38,197 bases of DNA from an uncultured Porphyromonadaceae bacterium (GCA_947175645.1 CAMWNP010000028.1:1-38197), one strand, 5' to 3'; shown: positions 1 through 9,274, numbered from the stretch's first letter. Made by a program: numbers and translations. Notes: generated from the letters alone by a model not told the origin.

Positions 1-76
1 ATAAATGATTAAAATCATATAACCGAATTTTGGCACTTGTAATTGTGTACTGTGGGAAAATAGTTACCTTACCGCC

Positions 77-167
77 GCATCTCACCGGCGCTTTTTGCCT
101 TGTTCTTCAGTCACGTAACTACGGCTACGCTCCTTCATCACAAGCCAAAAATCTCTCGGCGATATGC
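77..167. repeat. Long imperfect hairpin repeat
   Basis: Arms of about 28 bases (77-104 and 139-167) are imperfect reverse complements. The left arm starts GCATCTCACCG and the reverse complement of the right arm starts GCATATCGCCG; both then run into TTTTT and CTTGT. The centre (about 109-133) holds a short CGTA/TACG stem inside GTCACGTA..TACGCTCC. The same centre pattern occurs in the two MITE-like elements at 13745 and 24382. No reading frame explains it. It could be a REP/MITE-type element or an RNA hairpin downstream of a lost gene. Confidence 0.55.
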
Positions 168-202
168 GTCCTCAGCATTAACAAATATTGGGAAACCGGG
201 TC

Positions 203-343
203 TTAATCGCTGACATCATACTCGTCACCGAGCCGGTTGACGTTTTGCTGCTCCTGCTGAACCGCATCCTGTAAAACAGAGGTTTTCTGATGCGCCGGAA
301 TCGCCAAAAATGCTTTTTTTGTTGGCGGATAGGGAAAATTTTG
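203..343 (-). pseudogene. Possible 3' gene remnant, 46 codons
   Basis: On the minus strand a frame with no start codon in a sensible place runs 46 codons and ends ..RLGDEYDVSD-stop. Its composition is protein-like (Gln- and Asp-rich). The TAA stop directly abuts a GACCCGGTT motif that recurs elsewhere in the window. The frame overlaps the promoter of the gene at 375 on the other strand. I do not recognise the product and the call could be chance. Confidence 0.2.
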
Positions 344-352
344 CTAAATTTG
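318..352 (+). promoter_or_regulatory. Bacteroidetes-type promoter
   Basis: A -7 box TAAATTTG at 345-352 matches TAnnTTTG exactly. A TTTG at 318-321 could be the -33 box, but the spacing of 23 bases is slightly long. The ATG at 375 follows 22 bases after the -7 box, so the leader is short. It would drive the cassette at 375-2979. Confidence 0.6.
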
Positions 353-374
353 TGATTGATAAAATCTCTGATAT

Positions 375-1418
375 ATGAATTTTCTCGATAGAAACGAATT
401 TAATTTTGCCCCGTCGCCTCTCGTGGTAGAGACACTTAAAAATTTCCCCCCGGAAAAATTATGTTTCTATACCCGCATATATGACGAAGGGAAAAAAAGC
501 ATATTCTCTGAATATCTCGCCAATCTCTATGGCATTGACGAAGGCCGTGTGATGCTCGGTTACGGTGGAGAGGATATTCTCAAACAAGCCGTACATTATT
601 ATCTTTCCATGGATGAAGGAAATAAGAAGATGCTTGTTCCGAAATTCTCATGGTGGTACTATAAATCTATAGCCGATGAAATAAACGGGATAACCATTCA
701 GTATCCGCTTTACGAGGATGGGAACACCTACAGATATGATTTTGATGCTCTCCGCAGTATGCTTGCACAAGAAAAACCGCGTGTACTGCTTCTGGCATCG
801 CCCAATAATCCCACCGGTAACTCACTCACTCCCGAAGAACTTGATTCATTGCTCAGCGATGTTCCGCAGGATGTTGTGGTGATTGTCGATGAGGCTTATG
901 CGTCATTCGTGAATGAAGATTCAAGTTATATCCGTGAGTTGACTGACCGATATCCCAATCTGATTTTAGTCAGGACGCTGTCGAAATTCTATGGACTGCC
1001 CGGGCTTCGCATGGGTTTCGCTTTTATGGGTGAGAACCATAAGGCTTTTGCGAAATACGGGAATAAATATCTTGGTTACAACCGCATCTCGGAAGATATT
1101 GCCATAGCGGCTCTCAGGAGCGAGGACCACTACAGGGAAATTGCCAATGCCATGAACCGCGACAGGCAGATGTACAAGCAAACCCTCGAGGCGCTTCCCG
1201 GTTTCAAGGTCTATGACTCGCAGGCAAATTTTATTCTTGTCAAATATCCCATTGAATTGAAGGAACGGCTTCAGAAGGCCATGGCGGGAATGGATTTCAA
1301 AATCAAGTTTATGAACGAACCTGACATCAACACACACATGCGTATCACCCTGGGTCGTCCGGAACAGAACCGTATAGTGGCTGAAGCCATAGTTGCTGTT
1401 GCAAAAGGTGATAAATAA
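375..1418 (+). CDS. HisC/CobD-like class I/II PLP aminotransferase or decarboxylase
   Basis: This is a fold-type I PLP enzyme of 347 residues, the usual length for histidinol-phosphate aminotransferases and their CobD-like relatives. Visible motifs are GYGGED (near residue 62, phosphate side of PLP), ASPNNPTG (near 142), VDEAY (near 173), the Schiff-base lysine K204 in TLSKFYGLPGLRMG, and the carboxylate-binding Arg in RITLGRP near the C-terminus. Histidine synthesis is unlikely because no his genes are nearby. Instead it starts a tight cassette with LicC-like and LicD-like genes 12 bases downstream. CobD-type enzymes decarboxylate phosphothreonine or phosphoserine to an amino-alcohol phosphate. 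I infer that it makes, or transaminates, the small amine phosphate that the next enzyme activates. A true aminotransferase acting on a sugar or amino acid remains possible. Confidence 0.75.
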   Translation: MNFLDRNEFNFAPSPLVVETLKNFPPEKLCFYTRIYDEGKKSIFSEYLANLYGIDEGRVMLGYGGEDILKQAVHYYLSMDEGNKKMLVPKFSWWYYKSIADEINGITIQYPLYEDGNTYRYDFDALRSMLAQEKPRVLLLASPNNPTGNSLTPEELDSLLSDVPQDVVVIVDEAYASFVNEDSSYIRELTDRYPNLILVRTLSKFYGLPGLRMGFAFMGENHKAFAKYGNKYLGYNRISEDIAIAALRSEDHYREIANAMNRDRQMYKQTLEALPGFKVYDSQANFILVKYPIELKERLQKAMAGMDFKIKFMNEPDINTHMRITLGRPEQNRIVAEAIVAVAKGDK

Positions 1419-1430
1419 AACTTGAGGTCA

Positions 1431-2159
1431 ATGATTGGAGTTATTCTTGCTGCCGGAATGGCTCGTCGCCTCCGGCCGCTTACTGACAAATGTCCTAAGT
1501 GTTTGCTGAAAGTGGGGAAACGTTCTCTGCTTCACCGGACTGTTGATGCAATGATTGCCGCCGGCGTTGATCGTCTGATTGTTGTGACGGGCTACAAGGG
1601 ACAGATGATTGTTGACGAACTTGAGAGTCTTTTTCCGTTGCTTGAAAAGGTGTTTGTCAACAATGCCGACTATGAAAACAATAATAACATTTTCTCTCTA
1701 TGGATGACACGGCCGTATGTCGACGGGAAACAGTTCCTGCTGGCTGACAGTGACATTCTGCTTGATCCGGTTCTGATAAAGCGGGTTGTTGACGAAGGCC
1801 CTTCCTCCATAGCCCTGAACCGTCATGAACTGGGCGATGAGGAAATGAAGATTGTTGTTGATGATGCCATGAACGTTATCCGGATCACCAAGCAGTGCAA
1901 TCCGGCGGAGGCTATCGGGGAATCGGTTGGAATTGAATATATATCCGCCGCTTATTCTTCCGCTCTGTTTGCGGAACTGGAGCAGATGATTGAACGTGAA
2001 GGTCTGAAGGATAAATTCTATGAACTGGCGTTCGAGAGACTTATTCCTCAAGGGCACAGATTCCGTGCGGTCGACACCACGGAACTGTTTTCTATGGAAC
2101 TTGATACCCCGCAGGATTTTGAACAGGCAACCTCTATCGTTCCACCACACATATTATAA
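1431..2159 (+). CDS. LicC-like sugar-phosphate/choline-phosphate nucleotidyltransferase
   Basis: A 242-residue nucleotidyltransferase of the NTP_transferase/LicC type. The N-terminal signature LAAGMARRLRPLTDKCPKCL is the nucleotide-binding loop, and LADSDIL (about residue 100) holds the metal-binding acidic residues. LicC-type enzymes activate phosphocholine with CTP; relatives activate 2-aminoethylphosphonate or sugar 1-phosphates. I chose ATG 1431, which begins directly with the conserved MIGVILAAG; a TTG at 1422 in frame adds only three residues. The stop is followed one base later by the LicD start, so translation is probably coupled. The substrate cannot be read from sequence; the LicD partner favours a CDP-alcohol. 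Confidence 0.75.
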   Translation: MIGVILAAGMARRLRPLTDKCPKCLLKVGKRSLLHRTVDAMIAAGVDRLIVVTGYKGQMIVDELESLFPLLEKVFVNNADYENNNNIFSLWMTRPYVDGKQFLLADSDILLDPVLIKRVVDEGPSSIALNRHELGDEEMKIVVDDAMNVIRITKQCNPAEAIGESVGIEYISAAYSSALFAELEQMIEREGLKDKFYELAFERLIPQGHRFRAVDTTELFSMELDTPQDFEQATSIVPPHIL

Positions 2160-2160
2160 T

Positions 2161-2979
2161 ATGGCATCATACGAGATTCGTCCCCTTCAGTTAAAGATTC
2201 TGGAAACGCTCAAAATCCTTCACCGTGTGTGTCAGGAGCATGGGTTGCGCTATTACATCACGGCAGGGACAATGTTAGGTGCTTTACGTCACGGCGGGTT
2301 TATTCCCTGGGATGACGACCTGGATGTTGCCATGCCGCGTCCGGACTATGACGCGCTAATAGCCCATGCCGATGAGTGGCTTCCCGCCAATCTGGAACTG
2401 ATATGTGCCGAACGTGACGTCAACTATCCTTTCCCGTTCGCCAAGATACAGAACGCCTCCACCACACTGATTGAGCGTAAGCACATCAGTTATCTGGGAG
2501 GAGTTTACATTGATCTGTTCCCGCTTGACGGCGTACCCGCCGGTAAAGTTGCCCGCTGGTTGCACTTCGCTCATTACAAATATCTTCAGCGGATGGTCTA
2601 TTTCGTTTACCGCGATCCCTACAAGCATGGTCACGGCATGTCAAGTTGGTTGCCACTCCTGGCACAGAAACTTTACGGACGTGAGTCAATCCAGCGCAAA
2701 TTACGAAACGCAATGACCCGCTATGACTTTGATTCCTCTGACTATGTGGTTGATCATGATGACGGTGCAAAGGGGGTATTACCCCGTTCCATCATCGGTG
2801 AGCCCGTTCCCGTGATGTTCGAGGGGACAGAGGTTAACGGATTTGCTGATCCTCATCAGTACCTGTCCCGTAAGTATGGCGACTACATGACTGTGCCTGA
2901 TGTGCCTCATCAGCGTCAGCATAACTTCTATTATATGAATCTTGAGGAACCTTACCGCGAGTTCAAGGGATTGCTATGA
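2161..2979 (+). CDS. LicD-family phosphotransferase
   Basis: This 272-residue protein carries the LicD (nucleotidyltransferase-fold) signature: YYITAGTMLGALRHGGFIPW followed by DDDLDVAMPR, around residues 31-60. The aspartates are the metal-binding catalytic residues. LicD proteins transfer phosphocholine or a related phospho-substituent from a CDP carrier to surface glycans such as LPS, capsule or teichoic acid. The start is ATG 2161, one base after the LicC stop; an upstream in-frame start at 2020 lies inside licC and is not credible. No signal peptide is seen, so it acts in the cytoplasm on lipid-linked precursors. It is the last gene of the cassette. Confidence 0.85.
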   Translation: MASYEIRPLQLKILETLKILHRVCQEHGLRYYITAGTMLGALRHGGFIPWDDDLDVAMPRPDYDALIAHADEWLPANLELICAERDVNYPFPFAKIQNASTTLIERKHISYLGGVYIDLFPLDGVPAGKVARWLHFAHYKYLQRMVYFVYRDPYKHGHGMSSWLPLLAQKLYGRESIQRKLRNAMTRYDFDSSDYVVDHDDGAKGVLPRSIIGEPVPVMFEGTEVNGFADPHQYLSRKYGDYMTVPDVPHQRQHNFYYMNLEEPYREFKGLL

Positions 2980-3316
2980 GTTTAAGGCGATGACTCATTT
3001 CATTGCCTGACTTCCGCCGAAACAAACCTTATGGAATGTGGCCGTGCTCATGCAAAAGAATGAAAAAAAGAATACTGAACCTAAACTTATCAAAATATTA
3101 ATATTATGTTACAATGATTTTAAATTCGCTTAAATTGCATTATTTTAATTAGTTAGGCATATGACCATGAAAGGTTTTAGGAAAGTTTAAATAGAATTTG
3201 TAATATTTATGTAATTTTTCTGTAAAAATTATGAACAAAACTGAAACTTTCTGGTTATATAGTCAAAGTGTATCAAACAAAATTATTAATCACATTTTCA
3301 AAACAACCAACTCACA
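2980..3316. other. Intergenic region upstream of the giant peptidase gene
   Basis: This 337-base AT-rich stretch has no convincing gene. A short inverted repeat ATGAGT/ACTCAT overlaps the licD stop (2976-2981, 2993-2998) and is followed by few Ts, so it is at best a weak terminator. TAGAATTTG at 3192-3200 resembles a -7 box with one extra base, which would give a leader of about 115 bases. No exact TAnnTTTG was found, so the promoter of the next gene is uncertain. Confidence 0.4.
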
Positions 3317-6300
3317 ATGACAAAGCACTTGCGTCGGCTTGTATCAGCCATGCTTCTGACAGGCACAGTCCTCACTTCATTATCAGAAACAGTCGCTGTT
3401 GAAGAAGCACGTTCCATCGCAGCAGAATTCGTAAGTTCAATGACCGGTAAATCTGCCGATTCAATCAGATTGAAAGCCGTTCCAACGACAGCAACCCCGT
3501 CAACACCGCTTTATTATGTTTTTAATAATCTTGATAATGCAGGATTCGTTATAGTTTCCGCAGAAACAAGCGCCACACCTATTCTGGGTTATTCTTTTGA
3601 CTCAACATATCCTGAGGCATCTGTCCCCGAGGCTATGCAGTGGATGATGAGCGGACTTGAAAACGAAATCCGTGTGGCTCCCAAACAGCAGTCATCACTG
3701 ACTAAGTCAGAGTTCAAGAAACTCGCAGGTAAATCTGCACGTGCGGCCGAGGCTAAACGCCTCTCAACCCCATCATGGAGCCAGGAGTCTCCCTTCAATA
3801 ATCTCATACCCGGCAAACCTCTGGTAGGCTGCGTGGGTACGGCAATGGCTACCGTAATGAAATTTCACCAGTTCCCACAGAGCGGAACAGGCTCTTTTGA
3901 CGGCGTTGACTTCAACGTTGTTTACAACTGGGATGACATGCGTAACGACAATTACCGCTCCGGCTACACCTCGGCCGAGGCTGAGGCTGTTGCCACACTG
4001 ATGTATCATGCATCAAAAAGTATCGACACCCAGTATGCAATGTCCGGCTCAAGCGCCTATGAGGTGCGCGTACCGGCTGCTCTTTCAGCATTCTTCGGAT
4101 ATGATCCCGGTGTTTCATATAAAAAACGTTCAGAGGTCGCAACTCAGGAGGCGTGGGACCGCATCGTAAAGGATGAAATCGACGCCGGACGACCTGTTAT
4201 ATATTGCGGTCAGGACGTCACCGCCGGTCACGCATTTGTATGCGACGGCTATCAGGGCGACTACCTCTACTTCAACTGGGGGTGGGGTGGCAGTGCAAAC
4301 GGCTATTTCCTCAGCACCGCGCTGAATCCAACAGTAAGCCGTCAGCACCACTATAACAACCTCAACACCATTATCTATAATATCAAGCCCGGTTCAGGTG
4401 TAATCCGCAACTGGTCTCCCATCCACATCACCGCCGATGGCAACCAGCCCGGTATCGGTAGCGACCTTACCGACCTGAACTCAGGTGATTCATTCAAGGT
4501 GCGTGTAGGTAACCTCAAGAACCTCTCATACGACAAATTCTCAGGGAAAATCGCCGTTGCACTGTTTGACAAGAACGGTGCCATGAAGGTCCTCCTCTGC
4601 ACTCCCTCATCCTTCAACCTCGAATCTATGGCCACTCTCTTCTCAGGCTATATCGAGATGAACGGTTGCAAACTCCCCGCCGGAACCTCCGTTGCTTCTG
4701 ATGACTTCATCCGCCTGGTTACTCAGGCCAATGGTCAGAGTGACTGGCTCCCTGTGGCCGGTGAACTCCCCACGGTCAATGAACTCGCTGTTAACGCTGC
4801 GCCCGCCACTTTCGCCGTTAATCTTCCCTCTGCTGTCGCAGGCGTGAAAATCGAAGGTCAGCCTACTGTTATCCGTGGCTGGGACTATTCCTTCAAGGTT
4901 ACACCTGAAAACCCTGTTGAGGATGTGGTTACCGTCAAGGCCAACGGCATGGTTCTGACCCCCGGCAACAACGATTCTTACGTAATCAACAACGTATGCG
5001 CGGACCAGACCATCGCAGTACTTGTTCAGAAAGCATCTGAAGTCAAGGCAAAACGCAGTGTCTGGGTGGAAACTCCCGGAACACTCTCATCTCTCATCTC
5101 TGATGAGGAATCAGGCACAATCCGCGAACTTACCGTGTTCGGCTCAATCGATGCACGTGACTTCGCCTTCATGAGAAACAACATGAGCCTTCAGCGCATC
5201 GACATCTCCGGCGCGTACATCTCAGCCTATGGCACCGACCAGGCTAACGCAATCCCGCGTGAAGCATTCCGCGGAATAAGCACACTCAATGAAGTTGTTC
5301 TTCCCTCATCTGTAAACCGCCTTAACAACGGCTGTTTCCGTCAGTGCGGCATCACAACCATCACCATCCCTGCAGGTGTGAAAACCTACGAATACAATAT
5401 TTTCGTCGCTGACTCCAAACTCCGCCACATCTACGTAGGCCGTGAAAATGCCGAATTCATCAACTGGTGTGTACTCTCTGGCGTGAACGTGAATGCCCTC
5501 ACTCTCCACGTGCCCACCGAGCGTGCTGTTGAAAACTACCGCAAGGCTGAAAACTGGGGTACAATCGCCAATATCATCGTTGATCCTGTTGCCGCTTCAT
5601 CTGATGTTCTCTTCGCCGTAATGGATCACAATGATGTCAAGTTTGAGTCTGAAACCACAACCGGTACCAAGCAGAAAGGGTCAAAGGTATCATTCACAGC
5701 AACCTATACTGCCGACAATGACAACCGTATGGATGTATACGCCAACTCAACCCTTCTGACTCCTGATGCTGACGGCGTGTACTCAACAACCCTCAACACC
5801 AACACAATCATCCACTTCGGAATGGTGGAACCCACAGAAGTTCTTCCAACCAAATCACAGTGGACCCTCACGGCTAAGAACGGTTCGATAGGTTTGTTTA
5901 CTGATGCAGTCAACGTCATCCCCGGACAGGATTTCACAATCCGTGTGAACGCACTGAACATCCCCGCAGGTTACGAACAGTTCTACTGGGCCGCTGCCCT
6001 CACTGACTCCAAAGGTAATATCAAGGAGTTCATCTCACCCATCAACCTCTGGACCGCAGGCTCAGGTGACGGCTTCAAGATGAACATCGACTGCCGCGTC
6101 AATGACTCGAACGTACGTGAAGGTAACACTGTTCGCCTGGTGACTTCCCCCAATAAGAAACAGTGGGCTCTGGTTCACGGTGCCGACGAAACCATCACTG
6201 CTTCTCTCCCCGCCCTGAACAATCAGACCCCCGTCTACAACATCACTCTTCCTGAACTGGCTGAAGCAACCATTTCCGGTGTACCCGCAACAGCAGTACG

Positions 6301-9169
6301 TGGCCGCGACATCACAATGAAGATCACTCCCTCGTCGGCTGCTTACAGAATCGACGTGACTGCAAACGGCAAGGAAGTTGTCAAAGGACAGGCGTCAGTG
6401 AACTACACTTTCGTGGTCATGGAAGATATCACTTTCGATGTGAATGTCTATGACCCCAAGGCTGAAGGAACTGTTACCTACAATGTGGCTCCCGGAATGC
6501 TTGACAAGATGCTCACCGAAGAAAGCGTATGCGCCAATGTGGTTGTTGTTGGTCAGGTCTACTCAATGGACCTGCAGCATGCAACCGGTAAGGACTGCGC
6601 TCTCAAAACCATCAAGTCTCTGGATCTCCGTGGTGTGAAGATTGTTGCACAAGGCGGTTATGAGGAAGATGTTATCAACCATCCCCTGTTTATTTATCCT
6701 GACGGACGCACCACTCCCGCCTCATCTCTTGAAGCGCTTTATCTCCCTGACAACGTGGTCAGAATAGCCGGACAGGTGTTCAAGAACTGCGGAAAAATCA
6801 AGGAAATCACACTTCCCCTCAATCTCAGAAGTGTACCCGTGAAAGTTGGGTCTGTATGGCAGTATGGTCTGGCATCCGATGCATTCCTGGGATGCGATGA
6901 ACTGTACACAATCCGCATCCCCGGTGCTCCCGGTGAAAATAACGGACGTCAGATTGTCGCTCACCACAGCCCTTACTCCACCACCAATTCGTTCTGGTAC
7001 ACATACTACAACCTCGGCCACAAAGACCCCAAAAAGGTAACCGTAATCGTCCCCGAAGAATACCTCTCTGTTTATCGCACAGCCTATAACGATGGAACGT
7101 TCGGCAATCCATGGAAGGCGCACGGCTACAATATCCTCTCCGAAGTTCCCGTTTACGGTGTAAAATTCGACCCCGCTCGTGTGGTGGCTGATGAAAATGT
7201 GGATGTTGCCAACATGGCCTCCTTCCTTGGTGACAACGTTGCGCTAAACAGCGTGAAAGTTGAAGGAAAACTCCGCCTCGCAAAACCTGAAACCGCTTGT
7301 CGCGTATATGACAACGGAACTGAAATCCAGCCCGCTGCTGACGGTTCACTCTCAGTGGAGTTCCTCAATCCCGCCAAGTACACCGAAGGCGTCGGAAACC
7401 ATGAAATCAAGGTGGTTTATACTTACGATGTTGACTTCGAGACGACTTCACCCCTGTTCACAATATCAGAACCTGAAATCACTTCTGACTCTGACCTCAA
7501 ATCAGGTGAGTTCGACCGCACCAATACCCTCTCGCCCGTTCTGAAAAATGTGGCAGAAAACTCAAACGTACGTTTCCGCCTTGACTTTGACTCAGAACAT
7601 GCTGAGGCTATGGAGGCACGAGTGGTTGTTGACATGCAGGAAATCACCCCAGATGCTGACGGAATGTACTCTCTGGCAGTCACAAATGCTCCCGTGTCAG
7701 TGAAAGTGTTCGCAGTGCCCACTGATGGCGCTACACTCAATGCTGAAGAACTCGCGTCAATTGATCCCGCGCATACCAAGGATATCACTACCATCGCCCT
7801 GACCGGTGAAGTTTCAGCCGATGATCTGGCGCAGGCTCTGGAATGTTTCCCCTCTCTGGAAAACCTTGACCTCTCGGAAATGGAAGGTTCACTTCCTGAA
7901 GGAGCCTTCTCCGGCATGACCTCGCTCACCACAGTGGCTCTTCCTGAAACCACATCCATCGCAGACAACATGTTCAGCGGATGCACATCGCTCCAGTCTG
8001 TTGACATTCCTCCAACAGTTACTTCCGTAGGCAACGGTGCCTTCCAGGGATGTGAATCACTCAATGCAGTACGTCTGACAGGAATCGACGCAATCGGTGA
8101 AAACGCGTTCGACGGATGCAGCAGCCTCACCACAATCACCATCCTCAATGACCTCGCAGGTTCCGCTTCACAGAATTCTCCCATGTCACGTGGCAAACGT
8201 CAGACCGGAATCCACAACAAAGCATTCAGTGGCGTTAACCCCAACTGCATCATCGTTCTCGATGAAGGAATCCAGGCACCTGTTTCTGATGTCAACATCA
8301 TCTACACCACAACAGGCACAGTTACAGAAACCATGGCTGACGGCAGCGAAATCCATCGTGAGGGCCGAATCTACACAGCAAAGGCTGACGTCAACTTCGT
8401 GAAAGGCTATCCTCTGGCTATACCTCACACTTTCGCACTCGCTGAAGGCACAACCGTGAACATGCGTGCTGAAAACAACGAATGGGGCTCAATCATGGTT
8501 CCCTTCGATCCTGAAATGATTCTTGATGATGCCGGTGAAGAGGTTGAAATCAGTGAAGTTCCTGAGTTCACCACTTCCGTAACAGGTAAGAACCTCCTCT
8601 ACACCCTCAAGGAAAACGGTGAAGTGATGACCTCAACCTCTGTAGTGTCAGCAAACACTCCCTACATGCTCTACACTCTTAACAACATGGAAGTTGTGTT
8701 CACCGCGGCAAACATCTCTGTTCCCTCAACTCCCGCTGAAATCAGTGTGAACGGTAAGGAATTCTCACTTCACGGTTCTTACTCAAACAAGGAACTCCCC
8801 GCCGAAGGAGTCTACACCCTTAACTCCGACAAGACCGCTTTCGCTCCGGTGGAAGAGGAAACCGTGAAGATCAACCCCTTCGATATCTACGCAACCGCTC
8901 CTGTTTCAGTTGCAGAAATATCAACCGGTCTGCCCAACACCTCAAACGGTCAGTCGGCAGTGGAAATGGAAGCCGGCAATGTTGATACTCTGGTCATCAC
9001 CGTTGAAGGAGATATTCTGGTTATCTTCTCACCTGACCGTCGCAAGGAAATGGTATACACCACCGATGGCCGTGCAGTGAAAGAAATCAGCCTCGAGCCC
9101 GGACGCAACCAGTTCAAACCCCGCATGAAAGGCGTCTTCATCATCGCTGACAAAAAAGTGAAAATCTGA
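3317..9169 (+). CDS. Giant exported C10 (streptopain-like) cysteine peptidase with leucine-rich repeats
   Basis: A 1950-residue surface or secreted protein. Residues 1-25 form a signal peptide (KHLRR, then LVSAMLLTGTVLTSL). Residues about 25-130 resemble the Spi/propeptide domain of C10 proteases. The catalytic domain (about 150-355) shows nucleophile C172 in LVGCVGTAMATVMKF, H305 in AGHAFVCDGY, and FNWGWGGSANGYF, the streptopain pattern. Then come two related modules (about 363-755 and 845-1272), each with beta-sandwich-like segments and a BspA-type leucine-rich stretch, and a third LRR_5 block (about 1525-1610). The C-terminus (VYTTDGRAV..GVFIIADKKVKI) resembles a T9SS sorting domain. It probably degrades host or dietary protein and is exported through T9SS, which the PorU-like genes in this window would support. 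It is monocistronic, ending in a clear terminator. It is much longer than streptopain (about 400 residues). Confidence 0.88.
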   Translation: MTKHLRRLVSAMLLTGTVLTSLSETVAVEEARSIAAEFVSSMTGKSADSIRLKAVPTTATPSTPLYYVFNNLDNAGFVIVSAETSATPILGYSFDSTYPEASVPEAMQWMMSGLENEIRVAPKQQSSLTKSEFKKLAGKSARAAEAKRLSTPSWSQESPFNNLIPGKPLVGCVGTAMATVMKFHQFPQSGTGSFDGVDFNVVYNWDDMRNDNYRSGYTSAEAEAVATLMYHASKSIDTQYAMSGSSAYEVRVPAALSAFFGYDPGVSYKKRSEVATQEAWDRIVKDEIDAGRPVIYCGQDVTAGHAFVCDGYQGDYLYFNWGWGGSANGYFLSTALNPTVSRQHHYNNLNTIIYNIKPGSGVIRNWSPIHITADGNQPGIGSDLTDLNSGDSFKVRVGNLKNLSYDKFSGKIAVALFDKNGAMKVLLCTPSSFNLESMATLFSGYIEMNGCKLPAGTSVASDDFIRLVTQANGQSDWLPVAGELPTVNELAVNAAPATFAVNLPSAVAGVKIEGQPTVIRGWDYSFKVTPENPVEDVVTVKANGMVLTPGNNDSYVINNVCADQTIAVLVQKASEVKAKRSVWVETPGTLSSLISDEESGTIRELTVFGSIDARDFAFMRNNMSLQRIDISGAYISAYGTDQANAIPREAFRGISTLNEVVLPSSVNRLNNGCFRQCGITTITIPAGVKTYEYNIFVADSKLRHIYVGRENAEFINWCVLSGVNVNALTLHVPTERAVENYRKAENWGTIANIIVDPVAASSDVLFAVMDHNDVKFESETTTGTKQKGSKVSFTATYTADNDNRMDVYANSTLLTPDADGVYSTTLNTNTIIHFGMVEPTEVLPTKSQWTLTAKNGSIGLFTDAVNVIPGQDFTIRVNALNIPAGYEQFYWAAALTDSKGNIKEFISPINLWTAGSGDGFKMNIDCRVNDSNVREGNTVRLVTSPNKKQWALVHGADETITASLPALNNQTPVYNITLPELAEATISGVPATAVRGRDITMKITPSSAAYRIDVTANGKEVVKGQASVNYTFVVMEDITFDVNVYDPKAEGTVTYNVAPGMLDKMLTEESVCANVVVVGQVYSMDLQHATGKDCALKTIKSLDLRGVKIVAQGGYEEDVINHPLFIYPDGRTTPASSLEALYLPDNVVRIAGQVFKNCGKIKEITLPLNLRSVPVKVGSVWQYGLASDAFLGCDELYTIRIPGAPGENNGRQIVAHHSPYSTTNSFWYTYYNLGHKDPKKVTVIVPEEYLSVYRTAYNDGTFGNPWKAHGYNILSEVPVYGVKFDPARVVADENVDVANMASFLGDNVALNSVKVEGKLRLAKPETACRVYDNGTEIQPAADGSLSVEFLNPAKYTEGVGNHEIKVVYTYDVDFETTSPLFTISEPEITSDSDLKSGEFDRTNTLSPVLKNVAENSNVRFRLDFDSEHAEAMEARVVVDMQEITPDADGMYSLAVTNAPVSVKVFAVPTDGATLNAEELASIDPAHTKDITTIALTGEVSADDLAQALECFPSLENLDLSEMEGSLPEGAFSGMTSLTTVALPETTSIADNMFSGCTSLQSVDIPPTVTSVGNGAFQGCESLNAVRLTGIDAIGENAFDGCSSLTTITILNDLAGSASQNSPMSRGKRQTGIHNKAFSGVNPNCIIVLDEGIQAPVSDVNIIYTTTGTVTETMADGSEIHREGRIYTAKADVNFVKGYPLAIPHTFALAEGTTVNMRAENNEWGSIMVPFDPEMILDDAGEEVEISEVPEFTTSVTGKNLLYTLKENGEVMTSTSVVSANTPYMLYTLNNMEVVFTAANISVPSTPAEISVNGKEFSLHGSYSNKELPAEGVYTLNSDKTAFAPVEEETVKINPFDIYATAPVSVAEISTGLPNTSNGQSAVEMEAGNVDTLVITVEGDILVIFSPDRRKEMVYTTDGRAVKEISLEPGRNQFKPRMKGVFIIADKKVKI

Positions 9170-9200
9170 TTAATAACTTTGTATACACTTGATCTCCTGT

Positions 9201-9237
9201 CGGACTCGCCTGTGAAGGCGGGTCCGGCTATTTTTTT
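9201..9237 (+). terminator. Intrinsic terminator after the C10 peptidase gene
   Basis: Stem CGGACTCGCCT / AGGCGGGTCCG (one G-T wobble), loop GTGA, followed after a few bases by seven Ts. It lies 32 bases after the stop codon and separates the peptidase gene from pgk. Confidence 0.85.
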
Positions 9238-9274
9238 CACAATTCCCATGCTTATAAAAAATGTAAAAAAATCG

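Noticed and set aside
2020-2160. 47-codon upstream extension of licD
   Set aside because: It overlaps the end of the LicC-like gene; the ATG at 2161 directly follows that stop and gives the expected protein start.
7423-8196. 257-codon minus-strand open frame inside the C10 peptidase gene
   Set aside because: It lies wholly antisense to a well-supported gene with biased codons, its translation is low-complexity (Ser, Val, Arg) and it has no promoter or recognisable motif.
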